Assembly: GCF_024713945.1 (NCBI RefSeq) | Contig: NC_134677.1 | Coordinates: forward strand, 4,157,001 to 4,221,000 | Length of the DNA: 64,000 nucleotides | Reading direction: 5' to 3' | Source of the DNA: Dermatophagoides farinae | Lineage: Eukaryota; Arthropoda; Arachnida; Sarcoptiformes; Pyroglyphidae | Translations under genes and position numbers: made by a program | In this document: positions 50,601 to 63,140 of the stretch, piece after piece | Numbering within the stretch: the stretch's first letter is position 1 | How the letters are laid out: every line of letters starts with the position of its first letter | Notes under the pieces: generated by a model | The model's database searches: none | What the model was told of the DNA's origin: nothing | The model's input: the letters and a program-made list of their open reading frames with translations, nothing else

Positions 50601-53600
50601 ACCATTGCACCACGTCTTTGGCGAAGATTTGGATTCTATTTTTCATTCATTTTATTGGATGGAACCAAAAAAAAAAAAATATAAAGAAAAGAAGGCATTA
50701 ATATTAATGAACAATCGAATTATATTAGAAGAAAATCTTGATTGTCAAAATCACATTCTTCTCATATATATAAAATAAATGAAAATAATGCTAGGATACG
50801 ATTGAAGCAAATAACAATAGAATAGATTCGTCATCATATAAAAAAAAATAGGAATGATATGGGAAATTTCCGATCATTATCTCTATGGTGCAAGTGTGAA
50901 AACGATAGAAACGATTCTAAACCTAAACAAAAAAAAAGTAGATGAAAAATAATTAATCGAAACGAAATTCTGCCATGTCTGTATGTAGATGGAATAATGT
51001 CGACTCATTTGATATAAATGTATGTGGTGAAATGAGAAAATGAGAAGAAAAAATTTACATATCCAATAATAAAACATGGAAAGCCATTCATACACAACAG
51101 ACGGAACTTCTATCACAGAAGTATATATGGCTAATTTTAATTTTTTTTCAAATGTTGAAGTGTTTTAAGAATACATTTTTTTGAAACTGGATTGTAGTAT
51201 TTTTTTTCCAAATTTTTGATGAAAATAAAAATGTAAAAGAGAAAAAAAATGAATTTTCCATTTCATCTAAATTTAAAAAATTTACCGAAAATAGAGTAAA
51301 AAAAATGCTAGAAAACAAAACTAAAGTTAACTAATAAATTATGAAGTGAAGATGATGAAATATCCATCACATCACATCACATAATCATTTATGAATTATC
51401 TTTTTTCGTGAGTTAAACATTCAATTTCACTTTTTTTTCCGTTCACTATAGTTGCCCTGTTTTTCTGTTGTTTAGAAAGCGATTGAATGAATTTAGATTA
51501 AAACGATGTGATTTAAAATAGCAAAAACATTCAACGATGATTGTTTGTTGGTCATAATTTTGCACATTATTAGTATTCATTCATCATTTTAAAGTAAAAT
51601 GCAACGAAAAAAAATAATAGTGTACGATAGCTACTGGTAGTATAGTTTCATTTCATCATTTTAATGACGATGATCATGATGATGGCCATTTCTAGGAACA
51701 ATAATTATGAATGATGTGTCGGCTAAGATGAAATTTATTTAGAAACTAATTTAAAAAAAAAATTGTGAAAATAAATTTGACAAAACGGAACGAGAAAAAA
51801 AATGCTCTCTTGCTACTAAAAAAATATTCATATATGGCTATGAAATGTAAGATTGTAATTTCAATTGAATAATGTAATGACAAAATATGATTTGAGAATG
51901 TATTAAATATGTAAAATATCAGGATATGATTGCAAGGTTGACACATTTATTGTAATAAAGAAAAAAATGATGACTGTAAAAAAACAAAACAATAAAAAAA
52001 ATCACAAAAGAGTTGAATTCTCATTTAGTATGTATATGACAATCATCATTTACAAATCCGATTTAATTTTTTCCGTTGTTATACTATAGGTTTAACAGCT
52101 TTTGATATTATTGAAAGCAAAAAAAACCAACGTTCATAATATGCACACACACACACACACACATGACAATAAATTATTTTATAATGACCAAGCCATTTTC
52201 TTGCACAATAAATATAAAATTGATAGTTTATTGTATTAATGGTTCCAGGTTCAACTTTGAAATTCTACTTTATGGTGGAAAAAAAACTAATTCAATTAAA
52301 ACAATTAATTTTAATGAACAAATTATAATCGAATAATTTTAAGATGAACATACAATCGATGATTCGATCAATCATTAAAATGAAAGTACAATGCCAATCA
52401 TTCAACTATCATCAAACAAACCTAATAATATGATATTTCAACACAATTTCAAACAATAATAATAAATGTTAGAAAAATAAACAAAAAAAACAAAAGCATT
52501 ATTTGATGTGTTTGTATGTACATTTTGCATTTGACGAGATGGAATCGCAAAAATTACGAATAGAAAAAAAAATAAAATAAAGACACATCTTTGATTGACC
52601 TTGGCATACATGGTATTAATGGCCTATTTTTTTCTCCCTTCCTATTCTCTATAGGCAACGAATTTTTCGATACATTAGTTAATTTTTGTTGTTGTTGTTG
52701 TTGTTGCTGTGGCCTATTCAACGGGTCAATTATTATGAAAATGTAACAAATATTTTTTTTTGGAAAATGAATGAATTAACCTGGACTAAATAATTTTTTT
52801 CTATTTAAGAGCTACCCAGCTATATATTCAAGCCCGTAAGCTAAACCAGGGAAGAAAAAAAACAGGAAGATATGAAAGAAAATTATGGATAAAACTCATT
52901 TATTCATTGTATTCATTATCATTATCATTAACATCATTTTGATCTTGAAAGTTTTTTTTCTATTTCAGTTTTTTGGTTTTTCTTTACCATCAATTAATAA
53001 TAATCTTTTCATCATCATTAATACAATGGTGAAAATCATCTTTAACACCTAAATTTTCCATAAATTAGGACAAATAGTGTGGGTGTTATCAAATGTTACA
53101 CGATTGTAATATTTGATGTATATAAATCTTGATCTTAATAAATCTTTAAATAATGTTTTAGTAAATGAATAATTATTGCGAAAAAAAGGAGTGAAGCGGC
53201 AAAAAAAAACAAGAACAACGACAAATTCAAGATGAACCATTCATTCATTCATTCACTCTATACGTTGTGTTAGAAATATTTGATAAAAAATTGATAAAGT
53301 TAGAAAAAAAAACATTTGTAACAAAAAACAAAAACATTGCCGATATTATCTCAACATTTGAATTGCTCAAGACAAATGATCAACGAAGCGAGCAATCATT
53401 GCAAACAATATCAATCGATGTAAATAATATTGAAAAACAATTCGAGCGGAAGCAAACATATTTTTTTTCTACCGAATATCGACATTCAATTTATTCAAAA
53501 AAAAAATGAATGTAGAGAATCAAACTAAATATAAAATAAAAAACGATAAATGTTCATTCAACCATTCACGTGTGTGGACGTTACGAAAGCAATATAAAAA

Positions 53601-55696
53601 ATCATTGTCGATGAACATAAAAAAAAATTTGTTGACGACAAAAATCTTGTAATGCTCTGCTAAAAGCAAAACGTTGATTGATATTATATATGAATGAAAA
53701 GATCAAACAAAAAAATGAACGATAAAATTCATGTTTCTACGGAATGAATTTTTCAATTTTTTTCCTTTAAAAAAAAATGATATAATACGACAACAAATAA
53801 ATATATTCAAATATTCATTCTACATATTCTCACATTTAAAGCCATGAATGATGTTGTTTATGATTTTTAATCCGAATTCTTCGAACTTATCATATTCAAT
53901 CAAAACTAGCACACTAGAAAAAAATAAATAAATAAATAAAACTGGCGAAAAAGAAAAAGTATGCCAAAAAAAACTGTCAGAAAAAAAATTCTAGTTAAAT
54001 ACAGCGCATCAAACAAGCAAACAATCAAATTTTGATTGACAAAATCATTGAATAACAAAAAATTGGTAGCCAATGTGTTAGCTTGATTTTCGTTTTGTTT
54101 TTTTTTTCCTGATTCTAGGAAGTAATAACCGGATGCAATCTTAACACAGTGTTTGATATAAACAGAACAGACATATTTAATGCTACATCATCATAGCCAT
54201 TATTCAATATAATTGAATGTTTTATTAGCCTTGATGATGGCAATCATTTCATACAAACGATAATTTGATGGCCAAAAAAAACATTATGCGTATATTTGTA
54301 GTGTGTGTGTGTGTGTGTGAAAATATTATTAAGGCTCAGATAACACAGACACACGAACAAAAATGGTTTCATTAGCTACCTGGCAGCTTTGAGTATAGAT
54401 AAAAAAAAGACAAAAAAAAAACACACACACACAGAGAATACATTGTCCATTTTATATATTCAGAATAGAATAGAATCGAATGGAATGTGGAAAAAAATAG
54501 ATGGTCTTTCTTTGTAACAGTGACAGGTGAGATCTATCTATTGTATCATTTTGTTGTCTTTTTATTTTTATTTTATATTCAATAAAAAAAATTTTGATTG
54601 TTCAACACAAGGTTTTCATATTCATATTGAACATATACCAAATAATATTACTTCCTTAGTTTTTTTAAACATTTGTTGAAGAGCAAGACAAAAAAATGAA
54701 TAATAAAATACAATAACGACCTAACAGAGAAAAAAAAATTCACAAATAACATGTGTGCTTTGACCTTTTTTTTCCACTGATACGACGAGAACTTGCACAC
54801 CATCATCATTACCAGCAATTTTTTTTTTCATTATTATTTCATCTACAGGTAGAAGTAGATGAAAAAAATATGAACACGATGGTTCATTCTCAACAATAAT
54901 AATTTGATTGTGTCAATTCATTCATGTTGATGAGAAATTGCATCTAAAGAAGAAAAAAAATTGATACTCGATAAAAAAATCGAGATAAGATGGATGACGT
55001 AACATTCCGTTCATCCAATCAATATATTCGAATTGTATTTACAATATTGTCGAACAATTTGAATTCTATTTTTTTCTTTGAATAAGACTGAGGTGAATGT
55101 CAAGGTCAACGAAAAAAAAAATTTATTATCAAATGAATGATCCATTATTGTTTGTTGTTACGATAGGGTAACAACACCCCATCAATCAACAATAGACAAC
55201 GGTTTCTATCATCATAATCATCATCACAAACATTCTAAGAAGAAATAAAATAAGCGTTAAATCAAATAAATAAATAACTCAAAAAAAAAGATAAGCATAG
55301 TTTGTATGATTTTTTTAGTGGATTTAAAAAAAAAACACTGACATACCCCAGTAAATGATTTGGTTGGCGATGATGATGAGTTTGGTGATGGTTGTATATT
55401 GTTATTGTTGGAATTCAATGATGGATACAATGAACTAGCAGATGAATTACTACGAATTGCTGGTGGCCGATTGTTGCAATTATTATTATTCGTATTCGTT
55501 TCGGTAGATGTAGAAAAATTTAGGTAATTTTCACGTAAATTTGTCGATTGATTGAATGAATGATTCGACTGTTGTTTATTGTTGTTATTATTATGATTGC
55601 TATTACGATGATAATTGTCGGTTGTATTCGTTGATGTTGTGTCAATTTTTGTTTGATTATGGTATTCACCACTGTCCAATGTTCCATCGTTTTCAC
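44603..55696 (-). CDS. Plekhg5: PLEKHG5-type Rho guanine nucleotide exchange factor (DH-PH), 5' end missing
   Basis: Exons read by hand: 55696-55347, 50635-49898, 48133-47984, 47885-47775, 47546-47397, 47302-47165, 47097-44678 and 44612-44603. All junctions keep frame, giving at least 1354 residues; the first exon enters in phase 1, so the N-terminus lies upstream. The DH domain begins near the end of the second exon (WELLQTEVFYIRRLKVI) and spans the next four, including LLVKPFQRLTKYSLLLK. The PH domain opens the 2.4 kb exon, with HCFLFTDVFLV and FLLIYLNEF as in PLEKHG5. The rest is low-complexity: poly-Gln, a proline-rich block (about 45,800-46,020), His/Cys patches, then a conserved-looking end (LKRMKEFIF). 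PLEKHG5/Syx activates RhoA at junctions and synapses. Spliced to the last exon, the protein ends ESSEV, a class I PDZ ligand; without that splice it stops after ESS. Confidence 0.9.
48134..49897 (-). other. 1.76 kb intron within the DH domain of the RhoGEF gene
   Basis: Donor GTTTGT at 49897, acceptor CATTCAG ending at 48134. It contains an unusual plus-strand ORF (48259-48543, listed separately) and a 128-codon minus-strand frame (48566-48952) that looks like translated AT-rich noise. ATC repeat at about 49067-49086. Confidence 0.6.
48259..48543 (+). other. non-low-complexity 94-codon ORF, antisense in a RhoGEF intron; relic or chance
   Basis: ATG-initiated frame, bounded by a TAA upstream. 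Its first 80 codons have mixed composition (D, K, W, C, E, T) unlike the homopolymer-derived frames around it. A faint pattern match to the N-terminal winged-helix part of Tpt1/KptA RNA 2'-phosphotransferases can be argued (ALKYS, DKWISITNVI, KLTTQEI), but the catalytic Arg-His pair of that family is not there. No downstream exon that continues it was found. Treated as unproven. Confidence 0.15.
50636..55346 (-). other. 4.7 kb intron of the RhoGEF gene
   Basis: Donor GTATGT at 55346, acceptor AAAATAG ending at 50636; the acceptor has a poor pyrimidine tract. Contains (CA)n at about 52143-52162 and 54421-54431, (TG)n at about 54301-54319 and (TTG)n at about 52687-52707. No nested gene seen. 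Confidence 0.6.
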
Positions 55697-56854
55697 CTAG
55701 AAATGAATGAAAATGAGAAAACAAAAACAAAATGAATTGTAAATGGTCTACTGATATAATGACGATGAATGTATGGCTGTATGAATTGTGCAGCCGGACA
55801 ACAATTATGACAAATGCACATAATGCTGCCGATTCAATGATTTTTAGAGAAAAAACAAAGAATTTAGCCTTGATTCTATTTCATTCAATATCGAAACAAT
55901 AATAACAATGGAATAGAATCGTGACAGATAAATTATGTGCACAAGGTGTCGCGTATAAAAAATGTTTTTGTTGTTTTTGTTTCTGGATTATTCATAATGA
56001 AACATATTTTTTAATTGGAAATGATAAAATTTTAAATTTCAATTGAAATTCTGAAAACATTTTATACTTGAAAACAGAGTGAAAAAAAACAACAACAACA
56101 TAAAGCGTTGAAACACACATAAGCGATTATGTAACATAGAAAAAAAAATTTAATCAAGCTTTGTCCTGTCATCAATGAAATTATAAGAACATCATCATCA
56201 TCCTCATTAATATTATGAACCATGTAAAAATATGAAATTAGAAAAAAAAACGTACATAATGTTGACATAATTTTTTGTTTCCAACCATATAGTTTACTAT
56301 TTAATAATCATAAATTATTTTGCAAAACACAACGATCATAATCAATGTAATCATCACATAGTAATGATGATACACGCAAACAATTTTTTTTTCAAAAAAG
56401 TGATAATTTGCAAAAAAAACTACTAAGAAAGTAAACATTGTATGAGTAATCCTTTCGTTTAATGATAGTGATGATGCAAAAAAAAAGTGCAATGAGTTAA
56501 GGACATTGTTTTTTTTTGTTTATTTTTAATTCGGCACTTTAATCAGATCTTGATCTCAATTCACATAAGTTTGTTCATGAATGTTTGTGACATGAATATT
56601 ATAAACTAAAATAATCGTATTACTTTGATTAATAAAATTATTATCATTCAAAATAATGTTTGACCAATGGATTGTAATATTTTAGTTTGGTCAAATTAAT
56701 ATGACCGATCAAAAAAAAACGAGCTTTCTAGCAAGCATCAAAAACAAAAGTTATTTTTTAGCGAACTCAAAAAACTCCCCCCGGTTTGGGAAGCATAGAA
56801 AATAAGTAAGTGGTATTACACTTTAAGTTTGTGAACTAACTTTAAACTGTGCCG

Positions 56855-56890
56855 TTACTTCTTAAAAAAACCCGGGGTTTTTTTAAGTAA
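56855..56890. repeat. GC-cored near-perfect palindrome
   Basis: Left arm TTACTT-CTT-AAAAAAACCC, right arm GGGGTTTTTTTAAGTAA: the inner 27 nt (56861-56887) pair almost completely around CCCGGGG, and the outer TTACTT/AAGTAA pair after a 3-nt bulge. A second C/G block with a similar A-run context (CAAAAAACTCCCCCCGG) lies about 85 bp to the left (56768-56784), so the pair may be the ends of a small inverted-repeat element of about 120-130 bp. Confidence 0.55.
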
Positions 56891-58089
56891 ACAATTCAAT
56901 ATTGTAATTGATCATTTGATTCAATAATTAAATTTTGTTGTAAAAAACGTTTGATTAAAATTTCATTAAAATCAGGTTAAATGATTTGTTTCTGAGAAAA
57001 ATCAGCCACACCATTTTTGGCATTTTTCATCATGTGATAATATGAATAGGATTGCATCCAAATACTTTGAACTTCAAATTCAAATGATGTAAATGGCAAA
57101 AATTAATTCTACGAATGAACAAAATTTTCGACGATGCAATCGATCGATTTGATTTAGATGAAAATAAACAAAATTTCTCATCAAACGTTCTGGATCAGAT
57201 GTTAATATTAACCATCGATTGATTTGATGAACTTAAACAAACAAAAAAAAATTCATGCATTGAACTCTTAATTGTTGAAGAAAAAAAAAGACTGGAAATT
57301 CTGCTCTGCAAAAAAATATTGTAGCATCAAGAAAATTGAATAACAGAAAAATTTTCAAAACAGGAAAAAAAAATCTGAACAAATCAACTTTTACAATGCC
57401 ATGTCATGTCACACAAAAATATATGGATGACAGCTCCTAAACGGATAATAGTAAGAAAAAAAAAATTCTTGTGAACATATTAAAGTGCTAAAACATGTAA
57501 ATATACGATTTGAATATATAGAAATAAATTGAATTTCAACAATGCTTTTGGTTTGATCCGTATAATCTAAAAACAATTATAACGGGAAATACTATATATA
57601 TAAACACACAAACACAAACACACATACATCGTTCGCAATGAGATGACGATGCAAGATGATAACAGGGTATGGATGGAATAGTAGGATTTTTAATGGAGAA
57701 AAAAAATACAGGTTAAGGTTAATCCTTCGATTCAATGATAGCGTTATTGCGTGTCTGTACATATATATATTTGACTTATGACGTTTGATCTGATATTTTA
57801 TTATGAAAAGTTATTTCTTTTCGTTGGTTGCGCAAAAAGATCAAGATCTTTTTTTTGTTGCTATTTTTTTTTTTTTTTTTTGAAAGAATAAATTTAACAA
57901 ACAAATTTAGGTGTAATGAAAGATTAATGCTTCTACTAAGCTACCAATTCGATTGAACATAAAATAGATGTATAATACATTCAGATTTCAGAAGAAGGGT
58001 GTAGATGTCATCATGTCATGTTATTTACCGATCAATTAGAAGTTCAACAACAACAACAACAACAAATAAGTCATAAGTAACCGACACAC

Positions 58090-58224
58090 TAGAGATATTT
58101 TATCAGATGATTTGACAAATTGACTATCAGATGAATGTATTAGGTTGCGGTCATTGGATGATTTCAAACGAACAAGTTGACGAATTGATCTGAATCTTCG
58201 TTTTTTTTTAGTCTCGATGGACAT
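58090..58224 (-). other. possible upstream exon (basic, Ser-rich) of the RhoGEF gene
   Basis: An ATG-started minus-strand frame (58224 onward) reads a basic, then Ser/Asp-rich peptide for about 45 codons (KKKRRFRSIRQLVRLKSS...) that looks more like coding sequence than its surroundings, before turning into Leu runs from TTG repeats. A phase-1 donor, as the next known exon would need, is present only in poor form, so either an intermediate exon exists or the call is wrong. Confidence 0.2.
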
Positions 58225-61200
58225 ATTTTGTGGAAAAAAACTGTTGAAATTTTGAATTTAATCAACCAAATGACAACAAAAAAAAATTGAACATAAATGA
58301 CAAAATAGTAGATAAGATGACAATCACATTTGATCGATCAAACTATCGATCTGTTTTTTTTATTGTTTTATATGCATAAATCGAAAAGGAAACAAGAACA
58401 AAAAAAAACTAGATTCACGATTTGACAATCTGGATGTTTAATAATAATAATAATAATGTGGTCGTTATCAATTATGATTGAAATAAGAACAAATAAAATG
58501 GACACACACATATATAACTGTCAAACATTTATGCACAAAATGTTTTGGATTATAAGCAAAAATGAAAATTTTGATTATTTAAAAACTATAATAAAATCAT
58601 ATCATTATATGAAAATATTAATAATGAAATGAAAATATTACGATCCATCAACCATGTCTGGTATATGGCTCAATAGTATCTGATGTGTTGTTGTTGTTTG
58701 CATCACCAACATCATCATCATCATCACAGAAACTTAAACGAATGGAATGGCCAACAAAGACTATACAAGAAATATGTGTATGTGTGCGCGAGAGCGCAAG
58801 CGACTCTTTTTTATGTTCTAAATTTCTTCTTCTTCGTCAATATCACTATAGACATTCTCTTTCGATTCGAATCTTTTAGCATTTGTTATATAAAAAAAAT
58901 GGCAAATGAGGATGAAAAAAAAGGGAAACGAAGAAAAGAAAAAAAAATTGTCATTTCAACAAAAAAAACAAGTACTTGAATAAAGAAAAAAAAATATTAA
59001 GAAAAAAAAATACCAAAAGTGAATAATAAGCAAATGTGAATGAGAATAAGAATTTTATGGTGAACAACAACAACAAAAAAAAAAACAATAACGAAAAAAA
59101 ACCAAGAAACACAGTCATGAGAATTCTATTAATCATCTAAACATGTTTAAACATATGAATCCGGAATATTTCATCGTTATGATGGGCGTCTGGTCTGGTG
59201 AATGCTACAAAAAAAACAAAAGAAATTTTGAATCATATACAAATGGTTATCTTCCGTATCTTGTTTTTGTTTCAGTGACTTGTTTGTGGATGTTTTAAGT
59301 GGGTTATGGCCACACACACAATATGAGTGAGAAAATGAAAAAAAAAATTCAATCAGATAGAATCTATTAGTAAAAAAAAATGTTTGTTTATTTTGTTGTT
59401 CCGTTAATTATTCTAAAAAAAGAATGTATAATAATATAATCAATTTGATTGGTGTAAGAAAAACGGAAAAAAACCTTTTACCAACAAACAGAAAAAAATT
59501 CCAAATTTAGTAAAGAAAGTTTTCTGATTTTTTTTTCACTAATTCATTTCATACAGAATCGAAAAGTTTCGATGAAAACCAATACAGCCAATCAAAATGA
59601 TTTTGTTATGAACAGAATAGAAAAAAAGCTCAATGATGAGATTCAAACTTAACATATTTAGTAATAAGGAAGTTTATTTCTGGTTTTTTTTCTTGGTTTA
59701 ATTGTTCCAATGATGTTATTTTTTGTTGAATTAGTAATGATGTTTGATCATTTACAATCCAAACTAAACCAGAAAAAAATGGTATTTCTATCCATTACAA
59801 TTCAGTATGGTTAAGATTGTATTTTTGTTTCAATAAAAGTTGTTGATACAATGTGGAGTATAAAAAATTTAACGATGAATCAACGCCCAAACAAACAAAA
59901 GAAACACAAGAAAAACATCGACATGTGAATGAGCACGCAAATAAATTTCAAACCAAAAAAAAAATGTTCGATTATCTGATCTTTGATCTCTAAAATTGGA
60001 GAAACAAAAAGAAAAAAAAAACACAACAGACATGGTGATCACGAAATCAAAATGTTTGACATTTCATATGACAAATGAATGAATCGAGAAGTGATAAAGA
60101 AAGAAAAAAAACCAGGTGAAATGTTTCATCTAATTTACGTCATATGTGGTGGTATCTAATAAATGTGATATGTGGTTGTAATAAAATGGTCCAATTCTAA
60201 ATTCCAAAGTCAGGCAAAAAAACAAACAAACAAAAAAACAAATAAATAAACTAGACAACAAACAAGAAAGGAAAGAATCCAAATGTAATGAAAACTTTAT
60301 GACCAAATCATATGTATTGAATAAATCAGCTAATTTTTTTTTACTTTCTGCTAGATTTTAGCTATTTTTTTCTGGAGCAAAAAAAAAGATTGAAATTAAC
60401 GAATACTATGATGATGATGATACCATGTTTATCATATAATAGTGTTTAGATAAAAGGTAAAATGTTGAAATTTGTTCAGAAATGTGGATAAGCGGATTAG
60501 ATTTTAGAAAATATAATGGCTAAAAATTAATCGGTCACCCAGATTCATTCATTGATCGAAATTTTTACTGTTTTTTGTTTATATTTTGAACACAATACGA
60601 AAAAATAAGCTGAGAAAAAAAGTCAATATCAATAATGATAGCAGTGGTTTTAACTTGATACAAATAATATGATATTCTATTGTAATATTGTAATGCAAAA
60701 CATAGACAAATATGGATCATTAAAAAGCTTCCGAAATAAGTCAACGACAAATTTGGATTAAAGTAACTTTTACATGAAAGAGTATTAAAATGATAAAAAA
60801 CAAATGGAAAATATCTACGCAAATTTTTCATTATTATCAAAATAGATGAAAGCATCATGTTTTTTTTTCTCGTTCTTGTTATGTGGATATCCGATTAGAC
60901 ATATCCTTCAAGGCATAGCTTATTATAATAAATGGGTACCGTATTTGTTTTTTCTTTTTGACTTTGAAATTAAAAAAAAAAACATAGCGATGTAAATAAA
61001 TGGAAAGATGATGATAATGATAATGATAATACCACCACTAATAAGAAAGAGAAGAAACGACATTTTTCATCACTAAGTAAAAATAATAACGATTGTAATA
61101 ATGATATATATATAGGATTCAGGCATAATATCATACACAAAAAAACAAAATTCTTTTTATTTACATTTTAATTCTACAATCGATACAAAATTAAACTAAG

Positions 61201-63089
61201 GAAGTGATGGCATGAAAAAAAAGATACTCGGTTATCTATACGGTAGATGTGTTTGTCAGTTTTGTATAATAATACAGATTTGATGCATTTATTTTAATAC
61301 AAATGGGTCAGCAAAAGAAAAAATTTATATTGGAAAAAAATCAATTTTATTTTTCTCGATACAATAGGCAATTAAAATTTTTTTTTTTCACACGCAACAA
61401 AAAATTGTATATGATCATGATGAACTTGATAGATTAGATCTGATATGTATTAGGAAATTATTTGAATCGATTCTGATTGTTACGGTGATGGTCATACACA
61501 TTACAAAATAATTAGATGTTTGAATCTTTTTTTCTTTCTTCCTTTCATACATGATGTGTCAAAATGAATTAATTTCAATCAAATGCTGAACAATCAATTG
61601 TTCAAACATGATCGAATAAGATGATCTTCATCATAGAAAGAAAAAAAAGTTTTTTTTTATGACTCTTCCCGAATCAAACATACATACACACACTAGTTAC
61701 CTTTTATCATAGATAGATTGATTTCATCAAATCGAATGATATTAGATTTTACATTGAAGATTAGATAGTAAGATTGAACAACAGGAAAAACAAAATTATT
61801 AGAATGAATGTCAGTGAAGATCAACACAGATAGAAGGGTAAGAGATGTCGCAACCCATGTTGATCGATTTTGAATGGATTTCAATTAATTTTTTTTTCTC
61901 TCTCTCTCTCTCTTGATCGGTAAAAAAAATCCATCACCATTCACAGGACTTTTTGAAGTAGATTTTGAAATGATTTGAGTTTATAGAAAATCAGTGAAAA
62001 TATCGTATTTTTGTTATCGATAATAATAATGATGATGATGATTATGTATAAATGTCCTATGATAATCATCATTAGAAGAAAAAAAAATAAGATCAAAACA
62101 AGAATTCCAACACCACCAAATAGCAAACTAGTTTTTTTTGTTGTTGCTTACATCAAGATAAAATAATAAATGAACAAAAAGGGTCGAATAGTTGTATTGT
62201 TTACGTACGATGTAGAAGAATAGAAAAAAAATCCCAGAACAATAATGATTGCTGTCCGAAAAAAGGGTCGAATGGGTAAAATTAACCTCAATTAACAATC
62301 ATAAATAATAAAAAAAAGGTGAAAAAAACTAAATGTAGTCAAAATGAAGAGAAAAAAGAATTAACAAATAAATGAATATGCTATAATCTGACAAGAATTA
62401 TGACCATTTTTGAGGGTAATTGAAAAATGGACACGATCAACAATCAACCATCGACATCATCATCATCATCATCATCATCAAATGTCCTCTTTAAAAAACA
62501 ACCACTAAATATCTACCTGTATATTTAGCTATATATATCTACCACATTAGATAAAAATAAAAAAAAATTGATCATTCCAGATCATAAGATTGTTGTTGTT
62601 GTTGTTGCCGTAATGACAGAAAGATGATAATATGTAAATTTTCTGAATTTATAATATTTTTTTGCGAGTATAAACAAACAAATAAATGAATCAGAACATC
62701 TATATTTCTTTATTCCAACAAATGATCACCGTCACCATCATCATTATTGGTAGTAATATATCTTGTGCGGATTGTTTTGGTCGCCATATGATGATGTTGG
62801 TACCATGACTATTGACTATTTTACACAATATTGAATATTTTTCTTTCTGGTCATCAAACGTTTCAGTTTCTTTACCATCATCATGCATATTTTTTTCATT
62901 GAGTAAAATTTTGAAAATAAAAATAAAAATAAACAAACAACCTAAGCAAAGTAAAGCAAAGCATCACGATGATCGTTATCATCATCATCATCATGATAAT
63001 ATAGCTAGGTTTTTTTTCATTTTTAACAAAGAATTCTTATTGAAAATTCCGTTTTCAATGAAAAGTTTGTGTTTTTAAATGAAAAATAT

Positions 63090-63140
63090 ATAAACAAACA
63101 AACAGACAGACAAATAGACAGACAGATAGACAAATAAACA
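63090..63140. repeat. ACAA/ACAG/ATAG tetranucleotide tract
   Basis: Purine/adenine-rich tetranucleotide repeat changing from AAAC to AGAC to ATAG units over about 50 bp, with no coding potential. Confidence 0.8.

Noticed and set aside
53267-53509. 80-codon plus-strand ORF with coiled-coil-like look
   Set aside because: Starts at GTG, Lys/Glu/Asn-rich as expected from A-rich DNA, no ATG, no partner exon found.
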